Shown: piece by piece, positions 22,646 to 31,558 of the stretch
How positions within the stretch are numbered: position 1 is the stretch's first letter
Layout: every line of letters begins with the position of its first letter
NCBI GenBank assembly: GCA_025357835.1
Contig: JANYLM010000096.1
Coordinates: 1-40,237 of the forward strand
Source of the DNA: Gammaproteobacteria bacterium
GTDB taxonomy: Bacteria; Pseudomonadota; Gammaproteobacteria; Steroidobacterales; Steroidobacteraceae
Reading direction: 5' to 3'
DNA: 40,237 nt
Translations under genes and position numbers: made by a program
Notes under the pieces: generated by a model
Seen by the model: only the letters and a program-made list of their open reading frames with translations
Database searches by the model: none
Told to the model about the DNA's origin: nothing

Positions 22646-24478
22646 TTAGGCGAGGGTGTAGCCCCAGCGCTCGATCCAGGGCTTGAGGATGGGCGACACT
22701 TCCGTGAAGTGCTGCTCGTAGTGTTTCCATCGGCCCACGGAGCGATTGTTCACCGGCCGAGTGACCTGAGCGTAGCTGGGTGTCATGATGAATCCCTTGG
22801 CTCGTGCATGTTCGCCCGGCGCGAGCATGGCATCGTGCCAGGGCAATTGCAGAAAATCGCACAGCTTACGGATTTCTGTTGGGAAATCGGTGGCGAGCCG
22901 TTCATATTGCAGCTCGTAGCTCTGCGGGCGCAGCAAGGGCCATTGTGAATACCAGAAGCCAAAGGCACTGGAATAGGCTGAGGCCAGCGTAGCCATATCG
23001 CGGCAGAGGACCGCAAGTCGTGGCGAGCGGAAGTGCTGTAGGAAGCAGCTCAGAAGCGTGTCGTAAGGATGACGGATGGCGACAATGATGCGCGCGTCGG
23101 GAAATAGCCGGCGAATCAACGGCAGTAAGACCAGATTCAGCGGATTCTTGTCCACGAGCCGCTGACCCGGAAGGAGGCGCCCCCGTTTGCGGGCACGGTC
23201 CCAGTAGCGAGCCCGGATGTCTTCCAGAGTATGGCCCCGAAGCTTGCCGAGCTCGGCAGGATAGCGGATTCCGCACTCCGCGACCTCGGTGACGGCATTG
23301 CGCAAAAACGGCTGTTCATCCATGGACTGCAGCAGGGGATGCGCATCGAGTGCCTGTTCGAGCAACGTCGTCCCCGAGCGCGGAAATCCCACGATGAAAA
23401 TCGGACTGTCTTGTTCTGCCTGGGGGGCAAGGCTCTCCCAGGTTGCCACATCGTCCCGATCGCATCCGTCCGCTGTCAGCGTGAAGAGCTGCGATGCGTC
23501 TTTGCTCGAAGGGCCGAATACGGCCTCGAGAAATGCGAGCTGTGAGCGGTGGGCTTCTTCGGCAGCGGCGTAGGCTTCCTCGTAGCGCCCCAACGCGTCG
23601 GCGGCCCTGGCGAGCGGATACAGGAGGTGATGCCGATGGATGAACTCCTGGTGGTTCTGCAGCGCAACGGACAGGTGCCGGTGACTCTCTTCGTGTCGCC
23701 CGGCCCTATCGGCCAATACAGCCGAGAGCACCAGCTTCTCGCGGTCGCCGTCGAGTAAGGGGTCGTTGTCGAGGCGCTCCATCATCGCCTGCGCCTCGTC
23801 GACGCGATGCAGGCGCTCCAAGATGGTGGCGAAGGCAAGCGCCGCTCGCCCCTCGCGCGGCGGATTCGCCAGCAGCCCATCAACGGCCGCCTTCGCTTCA
23901 TGCACGGCTCCCAATGTGATCAGTAGCAGCACAATCAGTACGGTGATTTCCACGGTCAGTCCCGGGAGCTGCTGCCAGCCTTGCAGGGCCTGGAGACCTT
24001 CATCGAGCCGTCCGGCATCGTAGCAACACTGAGCGAAAGCCCAACGGATCCCGGCATCGGTAGGCGCCAGAGCCGCAGCGTCACGCAACGCGAAAAGCGC
24101 GGCCTCGTAATCGCAACGGCTAATCTGCAGCATACCCAAATTGTGCAGAAGATCCGCCGATGGGGGCCCGAGCCGCAACGCCCGCTCGAATGCCTCCAGG
24201 GCTTGCGCGTATTGGCGGGTCGGGTGCAGCGCGGTGCCAAGATTTTGCCAATGTCCGGCGACCGTGGGCTGCATCAGCGTGAGTGCATTGAAAACGCGCA
24301 CCGCCTCTTCGTGTCGACCTTGGCCCGAGAGGGCCGCTCCTAACACCTCGAGCGCGCCTGGATGATGGTGATGCGCAGAGAGCACCTGCAGGCATTTCTC
24401 CTGCGCGGCCGTAAGCCGGCCGCCGGATACATCCTGCCGTGCGAGCGTCAACAGTGCATCGGAATCGGGCGGCGGCAT
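22646..24478 (-). CDS. TPR-containing sulfotransferase family protein
   Basis: A 610-residue two-part protein. Residues 1-315 are tetratricopeptide repeats (protein-binding helical scaffold). Residues ~355-605 are a sulfotransferase domain with the 5'-phosphosulfate loop FPRSGTTLLEQAL (365-377) and the 3'-phosphate segment IVAIRHPYDTLLSCF. The enzyme should transfer sulfate from PAPS to an acceptor, presumably a peptide or glycan held by the TPR part. No signal peptide is present, so it is cytosolic. I favour the ATG at 24478; another in-frame ATG at 24529 would leave only nine bases before the divergent TPR gene. It is convergent with the TonB receptor gene at 19368. Confidence 0.9.
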   Translation of the reverse strand: MPPPDSDALLTLARQDVSGGRLTAAQEKCLQVLSAHHHHPGALEVLGAALSGQGRHEEAVRVFNALTLMQPTVAGHWQNLGTALHPTRQYAQALEAFERALRLGPPSADLLHNLGMLQISRCDYEAALFALRDAAALAPTDAGIRWAFAQCCYDAGRLDEGLQALQGWQQLPGLTVEITVLIVLLLITLGAVHEAKAAVDGLLANPPREGRAALAFATILERLHRVDEAQAMMERLDNDPLLDGDREKLVLSAVLADRAGRHEESHRHLSVALQNHQEFIHRHHLLYPLARAADALGRYEEAYAAAEEAHRSQLAFLEAVFGPSSKDASQLFTLTADGCDRDDVATWESLAPQAEQDSPIFIVGFPRSGTTLLEQALDAHPLLQSMDEQPFLRNAVTEVAECGIRYPAELGKLRGHTLEDIRARYWDRARKRGRLLPGQRLVDKNPLNLVLLPLIRRLFPDARIIVAIRHPYDTLLSCFLQHFRSPRLAVLCRDMATLASAYSSAFGFWYSQWPLLRPQSYELQYERLATDFPTEIRKLCDFLQLPWHDAMLAPGEHARAKGFIMTPSYAQVTRPVNNRSVGRWKHYEQHFTEVSPILKPWIERWGYTLA

Positions 24479-24538
24479 GCGAGCCGATTCTACGTGACTT
24501 TGATTCAGAGGACCCAGCCGTGCGAACATGCGTCGCGC

Positions 24539-26764
24539 ATGTCAGGGAGTAATCAACACCGCCGCGAGCGGCTGGAAGCCGCGGTGCGCCACCACCGGAC
24601 CGGACGGTTGCGCGACGCAATCGCCGGTTATGAGGAGTTGCTGCGCGCCGATGCGAATGACGCCGACGTGCTGCAGAGGCTCGGAGTCGCGATGGCGCAG
24701 TCCGGCCGTCCGGACGCCGCCGCAGGTTACCTTGCTCAGTCCCTGGAACTCGCGCCCGATCGCCCGGCTGTCGCACTCAATCTCGCAAGAGCCTTGCACG
24801 AGATGGGCCGCGAGGAAGATGCGCTGCGCTGCTGCGACCGGACACTGGCGCTAGACCCGAATTCGGCGGACGGGTATCGAGTGAGATGGGCGGTTCTCGC
24901 CGCGCTCGGGCGCTCCGAAGAGGCTCTCGCCAGCATCGGTCAGGCGGTACGCCTGTCACCGGCGGACGCGGCGTCGATTGCCGATCTCGGCGTGGCGCTG
25001 GCGGCAGCGGGACGGCCGCAAGATGCACTCGACTGCTTCGAACGCGCCGTCGTGCTGAATGCCGGGCTTGGCTCCGCACACCACAATATCGGGATTTTAG
25101 CGGCGCGCCTCGGGCAACATGAACGGGCGCTTCGGAGCCTCGACCGTGCCCTGTCCCTGCAACCCCAACAGGCTGCCCTTCACAGCAATCGCGGCAATGT
25201 CTTGAAGGAACTCGGACGTCTGGTCGAGGCGCTGCAAAGTTACGATACGGCCCTCGCTATCGAGCCTCAGAATCTGGACACTCTGCATAACCGCGCGGCG
25301 GTACGTACGCTCATGGGGAAGTATGCCGAGGCGTTGCAGGACTACGATGTACTGATTGCACGACACGGCACTACCAGCGTGGCCGATTTGATCGGTCGGG
25401 GCGCGGCGCTGATCGAGCTGGGGCGCCATGAGGAGGCGCTCGTTGCGCTACATCAGGCGATTACCCAATCTCCCAGTGACGCACAGGCGCACATTCAGCA
25501 CGGTGTGGCTCTGCTGCGGCTTGCCCGCCATGACGACGCGGTAGCGAGCTTCGATCGAGCGCTCGCCATCCAAGCGGATCTTCCCGAGGTGCTGAACAAT
25601 CGCGGTGTCGCGCTAGTCGCCCTCGGACGACCCAAGGACGCGCTCGACAGTTTCCTGCGATCATTGGTATTCAAGAGCAGTTCGGCCGACACGCACACCA
25701 ACGTGGGAATCGTCCTCAAGACCTTGGATCGATTCGATGAGGCCGCGGCCAGCTTCGGCCGTGCTCTCTGGCACCAGCCCGACGATCCCGCGGCAAGTTT
25801 CGAACTGGCTTTCTTGCATTTGACGCGCGGTGATTTCGCCGCAGGCTGGCCGCTATACGAGGCTCGATTCCGGGTCCCTGCACTCGCCATACCTGCCCGT
25901 CGTTTCGACGCTGCTCGTTGGAATGGAGCTGCTGCGATTGCAGGTAAAACTCTGCTCGTCCACGCCGAACAGGGCTTGGGCGACACCATTCAGTTCTGCC
26001 GATACTTGCCGCTGCTCGTTGCGCGGGGGGCCAACGTCGTATTCGAAGTTATACCAGCGATGAGGGCCCTGCTGCGGTCTCTACCGAAAGCTATTCAGAT
26101 TTATGCGCGCGGCGAGCCCTTGGCTCCGGCCGACTATCACTGCCCGCTGCTCAGTCTGCCGCTGGCGTTCGACACCCAAGTGGCGACGATTCCGCGGGAT
26201 GTTCCCTACCTTTCGGCCGAACCGCAACGGGTCGCGAAGTGGTCGGAGCGCTTGCGAGGACTTGCGGGACTGCGCGTCGGGATCGCGTGGCAGGGCAACC
26301 CCGTCGTCGAGAAGCTCATCTGGGCGCAAGGGCGTTCGTTCGCGCTCGAGGCGCTGAAGCCGCTGGCAGAGTTGTCGTCCCTCAGCCTCGTGTCGCTACA
26401 GAAGGGCGCGGGAGTTGAACAATTGAGTGACTGCATGTTCCGAGACCGGATCCTCGATCTCGGATCCGAATTCGATGGCGGGCCGGATGCATTTCTCGAT
26501 ACGGCAGCCGTCATGGCAAATCTGGATCTGGTGATCAGTTCCGATACTTCCGTCGCACACCTCGCCGGCGCCCTCGGCCGTCCGGTGTGGGTTGCACTCG
26601 GCGCCACCCCCGATTGGCGATGGATGCAGGCCCGCAGCGACAGCCCCTGGTATCCCACGATGCGGCTGTTTCGCCAGTCAGAAGGCGGCTGGGATGAACT
26701 CGTCGCCGAGATAGCTGCTGCGCTTGCGCCTCTGGCCGCCGGCGCGCCTATTGAACCCGTTTAA
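24539..26764 (+). CDS. TPR protein fused to a GT9-like glycosyltransferase domain
   Basis: A 741-residue protein. Residues 1 to ~440 are at least ten TPR motifs of the A-L-Y-x-x-A-L-x-P type. From about 480 a glycosyltransferase-like domain follows, with LLVHAEQGLGDTIQFCRYLP (nucleotide-sugar side of a heptosyltransferase-type GT-B fold), LRVGIAWQGNP and the closing ISSDTSVAHLAGALGRPVWV block. This architecture is known as TPR plus glycosyltransferase family 9-like protein. Acceptors are generally uncharacterised. I use ATG 24539; an upstream in-frame start would overlap the divergent sulfotransferase. The 3' end overlaps the convergent gene at 26748 by 17 bases. No export signal is seen. Confidence 0.88.
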   Translation: MSGSNQHRRERLEAAVRHHRTGRLRDAIAGYEELLRADANDADVLQRLGVAMAQSGRPDAAAGYLAQSLELAPDRPAVALNLARALHEMGREEDALRCCDRTLALDPNSADGYRVRWAVLAALGRSEEALASIGQAVRLSPADAASIADLGVALAAAGRPQDALDCFERAVVLNAGLGSAHHNIGILAARLGQHERALRSLDRALSLQPQQAALHSNRGNVLKELGRLVEALQSYDTALAIEPQNLDTLHNRAAVRTLMGKYAEALQDYDVLIARHGTTSVADLIGRGAALIELGRHEEALVALHQAITQSPSDAQAHIQHGVALLRLARHDDAVASFDRALAIQADLPEVLNNRGVALVALGRPKDALDSFLRSLVFKSSSADTHTNVGIVLKTLDRFDEAAASFGRALWHQPDDPAASFELAFLHLTRGDFAAGWPLYEARFRVPALAIPARRFDAARWNGAAAIAGKTLLVHAEQGLGDTIQFCRYLPLLVARGANVVFEVIPAMRALLRSLPKAIQIYARGEPLAPADYHCPLLSLPLAFDTQVATIPRDVPYLSAEPQRVAKWSERLRGLAGLRVGIAWQGNPVVEKLIWAQGRSFALEALKPLAELSSLSLVSLQKGAGVEQLSDCMFRDRILDLGSEFDGGPDAFLDTAAVMANLDLVISSDTSVAHLAGALGRPVWVALGATPDWRWMQARSDSPWYPTMRLFRQSEGGWDELVAEIAAALAPLAAGAPIEPV

Positions 26765-27206
26765 CCCGGGTCTTGCGGTGATGATCAGCCGCGAGCCAGA
26801 GCGATCCCATCGCACCTTGTTCAACCTGTATGGCTTCCCCCACGCTGAAGTGCATGCCCGGTTTCGGTTCGGTCTGGATCCAGAGCTGCCCGTTATCCAG
26901 AGTGAAGATCAATTGGCCGTTTGCCACCTCCTGCAAACCGTTGATCTTTCCGGTGAGCACTTCGGTCTTGTCAAATCCGGCCGTCGGATCGCGCTTGTGG
27001 GCAATACCCACCGTCATACCGAATTGATCCGTCTTGATTTGGGGCAGCGCGCTCGCCAGAGCGTCGAAGCAGGCTAGCCGCTGCTGTTCGTCGGTTTCCC
27101 GGGCGCACCGCCGCAGGCCATCCCCCACCGGCTCGCTGCCCGCGTAAGCCGGCACCACCGAGAGAGCGAGGAGCAGCAGGGACCATCGTAGTTCGAAGCG
27201 GTTCAT
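26748..27206 (-). CDS. Secreted protein of the same family as the gene at 13388
   Basis: A 152-residue protein with a signal peptide (about 1-22, AYA-GS), C34 and C46 in the pattern LRRC...QRLACFDAL, and a C-terminal beta-rich domain carrying NGQLWIQ, GEAIQVEQGAMGSLWLA and a final KTRVKRV. The Cys spacing of 12 residues and the domain order are the same as in the protein at 13388-13930. Its ATG overlaps the stop of the upstream hydroxylase gene by four bases (ATGA), so it is translationally coupled to that enzyme. The function is unknown; periplasmic location is predicted. Confidence 0.8.
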   Translation of the reverse strand: MNRFELRWSLLLLALSVVPAYAGSEPVGDGLRRCARETDEQQRLACFDALASALPQIKTDQFGMTVGIAHKRDPTAGFDKTEVLTGKINGLQEVANGQLIFTLDNGQLWIQTEPKPGMHFSVGEAIQVEQGAMGSLWLAADHHRKTRVKRVQ

Positions 27207-28492
27207 CGCGAGCCCAGTTCGGGCGCACCCGCGCCGTAATACCGGCCGATGCCGACGGTGAAGGCTCGGACGAGGTCGCGTTCGGCCGCCGTCAGCAGCG
27301 GATTCCAGATGTCGAAAATCAAAACGATGCGAATCTGGTCACTGTCGTTCCACGCTTCGTGGTCGACGGTGTCGTCGAACACCCAGGCCTTGCCCCTGTG
27401 CCACGCCCGCACCTGGGAGCCGACCCGAAAGCCGCAGCCCTCGGGGATGACGAGCGGTAGATGCACGATAGAACGCGTGTTGGTGGTACCCGTGTGCGCC
27501 GGGAGCCGGGTGCGAGGCTTGAGTACCGAGAAATAGGCGCCGGGTGCGTAGTTTGGAATATCGCAAAGGGGCAGTTGGGCCAGCACGGCGGCGGTTTTGG
27601 GGCACTTCTCGATGTGCTCCTTGAGCGAATCGCCATCGTTCAACAGCGAGTAGATACTCCAGTCCTGCGAATGATTGAGTGGCGCCCATTGGTCCATGGG
27701 GGTGGTCGCGGGAAAGTCGACGTATGGTTTGAAACCGGCACGATCGCCCGCGAATGCCGCCAGGGCTTCGGCGGCAATGTCCTCGGTGGCCGCTTCGAGC
27801 GTGTCGAGCCACGGGAAATCCTCCCGCCGGAAGAACTCGATTGCCGGCAGGTAGGGAAACAGAAAACCCTTGGGCTCATGCGTGTACACGCGCCGCTTAC
27901 GCAGGAACACGTCGCGACAGGCATCGTAGCGCTGCTGATCCGCGCCGGAATGCTGCTGCCGCACAGGGCCGAGTTCCCGCTCGAGGAAGGTTTCCAATGT
28001 GCCGGCGTTGGCGTTCACGACCGCCTGGGCGTGCGTTAGCGCGGCTGCGATATTCTGCGGCACCGGTGTGCCTGAGGCCACGCAATCAAGAGCCGCGCTG
28101 TAGATCGTTGCCGCCGTTTTTGGCTTGTCGAGCCGCTCCATGAGATCTGCCTTCTGCAGAAGCGCAAGGACGTAGCGGGGCTCCAGGGCCAGTGCCTTGT
28201 CGAGCGCTGCCTCTTCGGCCTTCTTGTCGTCAAGACTGCGGCACGCCGTCGCGAGGTTCAACCACAGGACCTTCGAGCCGGGATCGACCGCGATTGCACG
28301 CTCGTACAACTCCCGGGCACGGCCCGCGTCGCCGCTCCGGACCATGTGGCCGCCGGCGGCATTTAGCACGATCGGTTGCTGCGGCGCGCGTGCCAACGCT
28401 GCCTCCACCAACTTCAAGGCTTCAGAAGGGGGTTGGTTGGCTGAGACTTGGACAATGGCGTCCGCTAGCGCGCGCGCCTCGGGTTCGGTCAT
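27203..28492 (-). CDS. TPR-containing aspartyl/asparaginyl beta-hydroxylase family protein
   Basis: A 429-residue protein. Residues ~1-170 are TPR-like helices. The C-terminal half is a 2-oxoglutarate/Fe(II) dioxygenase domain of the AspH family. It contains RLPAHTGTTNTRSIVHLPLV with the first iron-ligand His, then FDDTVDHEAWN with the second, and RIVLIFDIWNP with the 2-oxoglutarate-binding Arg. It would hydroxylate Asp or Asn side chains of a protein or peptide. ATG 28492 is taken as start; a TTG at 28525 is possible and no clear Shine-Dalgarno helps. It is the first gene of a two-gene operon with the secreted protein at 26748. It is divergent from the retropepsin-like gene. Confidence 0.9.
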   Translation of the reverse strand: MTEPEARALADAIVQVSANQPPSEALKLVEAALARAPQQPIVLNAAGGHMVRSGDAGRARELYERAIAVDPGSKVLWLNLATACRSLDDKKAEEAALDKALALEPRYVLALLQKADLMERLDKPKTAATIYSAALDCVASGTPVPQNIAAALTHAQAVVNANAGTLETFLERELGPVRQQHSGADQQRYDACRDVFLRKRRVYTHEPKGFLFPYLPAIEFFRREDFPWLDTLEAATEDIAAEALAAFAGDRAGFKPYVDFPATTPMDQWAPLNHSQDWSIYSLLNDGDSLKEHIEKCPKTAAVLAQLPLCDIPNYAPGAYFSVLKPRTRLPAHTGTTNTRSIVHLPLVIPEGCGFRVGSQVRAWHRGKAWVFDDTVDHEAWNDSDQIRIVLIFDIWNPLLTAAERDLVRAFTVGIGRYYGAGAPELGSR

Positions 28493-28586
28493 CGGTGTCG
28501 CATTCACAGCGTGTAGATACTCCAAATGCGACGCAATGGGGGTTGAAGCAACGTCGGACCAGCGCGGATCGTGCTACGGTTCTTAG

Positions 28587-29618
28587 ATGAATAATATCGT
28601 ATTTTCGCCTCGCTACCTATGGTGCGGGCTGCGGAGCGCTTTCCTGCTGGCGACGCTATTCGCCGCAGTGGGCCCGGCCATTGCCGCGCCGCTCGGCGAG
28701 GCGCAGGCGGTGCCGCTTGCGCCGACTGGGACCGACGCATTGTTCGCGTCGCCGACCACGCATGATCATATTGGGCGCGTCGTCGTGCCCGTGATGGTCA
28801 ATGGTCGAGGGCCCTATCGTTTCATCGTCGATACCGGCGCTAACCGTTCGACCATTTCGCCTAGATTGGTGGCCGCCTTGGGCCTCAAACCCTCGGACGA
28901 ATCTACGGTGGCGGTGAACGGCATCACCGGTGTTGCGCAGGCTTCGTTCGTGACGGTCGACCGGCTGCAAGCGGGCGACCTGACCCTCGATGGAACGAAT
29001 TTGCCCGTGGTATGGGCGTCGGTGATGGGCGGCGCCGATGGGATTCTGGGCGCAGCGGGGCTCAAAGAGAAAAGTTTGATGATCGATTTCCAACGCAATC
29101 GGGTCGCAATTTCACGTCACATCGAGACTTTCACGCGTTCGGAAGGCATCAAGATCCACACGCTTGCTCCGACTCATGGTCTGATTACCGTCGAGGCTAA
29201 GGTGGGTTCCGTGCGTGTCATCGCCATTATCGACACGGGGTCCGAGCGTACGCTGGGCAACCTGGCGCTGCGCAACGCGATCAAAAAGACTCCGTCTCTC
29301 GGGATGCTCGTGCAACTCACCTCGGTGTACGGCGCCACCGAAGAGGTCGAGCCCGGCGAGATCGCGGCGGCTCCACTTATTACCATCGACCCGCTGCACA
29401 TCAGTGATGTTGCGATCGTTTACGGCGATTTTCATGTATTCAAAGTATGGGGACTCAGGGACACCCCCGCCATGATCGTCGGCATGGACGTGCTTGGAAC
29501 AGTCGCCTCGCTGAGCATCGACTTCAAGAACCAGGACCTTTATGTCACGAGCGTTCGCGAGCGCAACGCGTTTGCCGTGAGGTCGAGCTCCCTCGGCGAG
29601 AGCGCGCAAAGGAAGTAG
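28587..29618 (+). CDS. Exported protein with two retropepsin-like aspartic protease domains
   Basis: A 343-residue protein with a signal peptide (about 1-33, AIA-AP). Two separate aspartyl-protease half motifs are present: FIVDTGANRSTIS with D82 and AIIDTGSERTLGN with D216. Each is followed by the expected hydrophobic flap region and an ILG/IVGMDVLG element. Retropepsins normally work as dimers of one domain. A tandem single chain could form the bilobal active site by itself, as in pepsin-like enzymes (inference). The location is periplasm or outer surface. The start ATG lies 94 bases from the divergent hydroxylase. Substrates are unknown. Confidence 0.87.
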   Translation: MNNIVFSPRYLWCGLRSAFLLATLFAAVGPAIAAPLGEAQAVPLAPTGTDALFASPTTHDHIGRVVVPVMVNGRGPYRFIVDTGANRSTISPRLVAALGLKPSDESTVAVNGITGVAQASFVTVDRLQAGDLTLDGTNLPVVWASVMGGADGILGAAGLKEKSLMIDFQRNRVAISRHIETFTRSEGIKIHTLAPTHGLITVEAKVGSVRVIAIIDTGSERTLGNLALRNAIKKTPSLGMLVQLTSVYGATEEVEPGEIAAAPLITIDPLHISDVAIVYGDFHVFKVWGLRDTPAMIVGMDVLGTVASLSIDFKNQDLYVTSVRERNAFAVRSSSLGESAQRK

Positions 29619-29712
29619 CAGCGTGCAACGAAACCCGGCGATTCTGCAAGGGGCCGTCCGCGGCGGAATTGTCGGCGATGGGGTGCTCCTTGCCATAGCC
29701 CTGTGAAGGAGT

Positions 29713-30207
29713 TCAGTGGACGTTGTGAAAGCTCACATGCACCACACTATCGCCGACCTTCAATCCCAGGCGCTCACTGGCTCCGCCCTTGAGCTCCAAC
29801 ACCGCCAGAGAGGGTTTCGGCGAGTGAATCATCGACAGCGACAAGGGCGTCGCCTGGGCAGCGATGTATTCGATCCGTCCTTGCGCGCTGATGAACAGCA
29901 AATCGAGCGATAGGTAGGTGTTCTTCATCCACATCACGGGCTGCGGATTGCCGGGGAACAGAAAGAGCATGCCGGCGTGTTCGTCCATGTCGCGGACGAA
30001 CATCAGTCCCTGTTCCTCGCGGCGGGGATTGTCGGCCGTCCATATTTTGAAATTGACTACCTTGCCGGCGGTAGTTCGTATGGCCAGCAGGCTTTGGGGA
30101 AACGCCGATAGAGCTTCCGGCGCAGTCTCCTGGGCGCCCGAGCTGCTACCGGTGAGTACCGTACAGGCCCACAACAACGCTGCCACAATAGAAGATGATT
30201 TCCGCAT
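29713..30207 (-). CDS. DUF192 family exported protein
   Basis: A 164-residue protein with a signal peptide (about 1-25) followed by one DUF192 domain. Diagnostic stretches are EQGLMFVRDMDEHAGMLFLF and PVMWMKNTYLSLDLLFI, then a closing AVLELKGGASERLGLKVGD. The family is a small beta barrel with no established reaction. It is the second gene of an operon: its ATG lies 15 bases after the stop of the gene at 30223-30903, with GGAG nine bases before the ATG. It is convergent with the retropepsin-like gene; no clear terminator is visible in the 94-base gap. Confidence 0.9.
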   Translation of the reverse strand: MRKSSSIVAALLWACTVLTGSSSGAQETAPEALSAFPQSLLAIRTTAGKVVNFKIWTADNPRREEQGLMFVRDMDEHAGMLFLFPGNPQPVMWMKNTYLSLDLLFISAQGRIEYIAAQATPLSLSMIHSPKPSLAVLELKGGASERLGLKVGDSVVHVSFHNVH

Positions 30208-30222
30208 GGCAAACGGCTCCGG

Positions 30223-30903
30223 TTATTTCTGTTCGCTCGAGTAGTTTACAATTCCCGCGAATTCGAAAGTGCTCATCAAAACATCGCCGTCGCCGCGTAT
30301 GGCGTGCGCCGGCGATGTGCAAAAGCCTCTTGCTTCGACCCGGTAGGAGCCCGCGGCGGTTAGCGGCCGCTGTGTCAATGAATCCACCGTGCAGCGGGTG
30401 TCGCCGAGGGTGCCGTAGATGTGGCTCGTGCCTTGCACAATAATGGTCAGATTGGCGCCCACCGCATGCGCAGGCTTGCCGGCACGAACTCCGCTCAGAC
30501 CGAAGACCAGCAGTAAATCAGGCGTTCCGCCGGCCACGCGCTGAAAACTAAGCCGAACACCGGGCGGCTTGTCTCGATATTCTCCCTCGCAGTGGGTGCC
30601 GCTGTTCGGCCAATCTATGTTGGCGTCGATGGCGCCCGCAAGATGTGCGCGTAGGTAGCCGTCTGCGGACTCGAGGCATGCCGATGACTGGGCTGGGGTA
30701 TTCACGTTGGGCGCGGCCGCCGCGGCAGGGGCAGCAACAGGTGGAGCGGCGGTTACGGAAGTGTCAGGGGCGGAAGGAGCGGCCATGGCCGGCTCGCGGG
30801 CTACGCCAGCCGTGGCGCCGCACACAGCGATGGCCATAACCATGAACTGCCGCATGAGGCTGCGGTGCAGGCGTCTTCTATCGATGAATATTATAGGTAT
30901 CAT
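30223..30903 (-). CDS. Putative periplasmic protein with Ala/Pro-rich linker, function unknown
   Basis: A 226-residue protein. The hydrophobic export segment (MVMAIAVCGATAGVA) is followed by an Ala/Pro-rich linker of about 40 residues. A globular domain then contains four Cys (SACLES, THCEGE, TRCTVD, GFCTSP) that could form two disulfides. Only the domain from ~100 onward looks conserved, with LLLVFGLSGVRAG and a beta-rich RCTVDSLTQRPLTA stretch. The ATG at 30903 is one option; 30855 would remove 16 residues and leave a cleaner signal peptide. It is in an operon with the DUF192 gene. I recognise no family. Confidence 0.65.
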   Translation of the reverse strand: MIPIIFIDRRRLHRSLMRQFMVMAIAVCGATAGVAREPAMAAPSAPDTSVTAAPPVAAPAAAAAPNVNTPAQSSACLESADGYLRAHLAGAIDANIDWPNSGTHCEGEYRDKPPGVRLSFQRVAGGTPDLLLVFGLSGVRAGKPAHAVGANLTIIVQGTSHIYGTLGDTRCTVDSLTQRPLTAAGSYRVEARGFCTSPAHAIRGDGDVLMSTFEFAGIVNYSSEQK

Positions 30904-30940
30904 TTCCGTATATGTTGCCATGCACGCCAAGAGAATGTTG

Positions 30941-31402
30941 ATGCACAAACCTTTATGGTTGTTGGGCGCGCTGTTATGCCTATCCGCGTGCTCGCTGCTG
31001 ACCCCGAATTTCGAAAGACCCACCGTGTCGGTGGTGGGTATCGAGATGGTCGGGGGGAGTCTTTTACAGCAGACCTTTCGCGCTAAATTCACTATCCACA
31101 ATCCCAACGATCGCGCGCTTCCAGTAAGCGGACTGCATGCCTCTTTGAACGTGGGAGGCGAGCACTTGGCCCAGGGGCAGATCGATCGGCCCTTCGTTGT
31201 GCCGGCCGGGGGCAACTCCGACTTCGACATGATGATTACCGCCAATATGGCGCTGGCTTTGCTCAAGCTGGCCAACAAGATGGATCAAAACGCTGACTCC
31301 ATCGACTATGATCTGAGCGGAGCGGCCAGCGTCGATTTGCCCTTGCTGCGCGACCTGCCGTTTCACCAAATGGGATCTTTCTCGCTCAAAGGCGTGCGCT
31401 GA
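30941..31402 (+). CDS. LEA14-like (LEA type 2) lipoprotein
   Basis: A 153-residue lipoprotein. The signal ends in lipobox LSAC (Cys17). The rest is one LEA_2/water-stress-type immunoglobulin-like beta domain with the family block FTIHNPNDRALPVSGLHASL and a later FVVPAGGNSDFDM strand. Such domains are associated with desiccation or envelope stress, but their biochemistry is unclear. The ATG at 30941 has AAGAGA six bases upstream; in-frame ATGs at 30920 and 30935 are alternatives. It is divergent from the gene at 30223-30903. Confidence 0.85.
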   Translation: MHKPLWLLGALLCLSACSLLTPNFERPTVSVVGIEMVGGSLLQQTFRAKFTIHNPNDRALPVSGLHASLNVGGEHLAQGQIDRPFVVPAGGNSDFDMMITANMALALLKLANKMDQNADSIDYDLSGAASVDLPLLRDLPFHQMGSFSLKGVR

Positions 31403-31558
31403 GCTCACGGATAGCTGACGATTTGCCGGTAATTTTTGTAACCCATTGAAATAAATAAGTTTTTTTAAGTAGAGCGTCCGAATCCAGACCACCGTCTGCT
31501 AAACTCGGCAGCCAAACGAAAGAGCGCCGCTCGGTACAGCGTCGCCCACAAGGTAATC

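Noticed and set aside
24362..24538. Upstream extension of the TPR-glycosyltransferase
   Set aside because: It overlaps the divergent sulfotransferase and lacks TPR pattern; ATG 24539 gives a natural start.
30904..31278. N-terminal extension of the minus-strand gene at 30223
   Set aside because: It runs antisense through the LEA14-like gene and would place the export segment in the middle of the protein.
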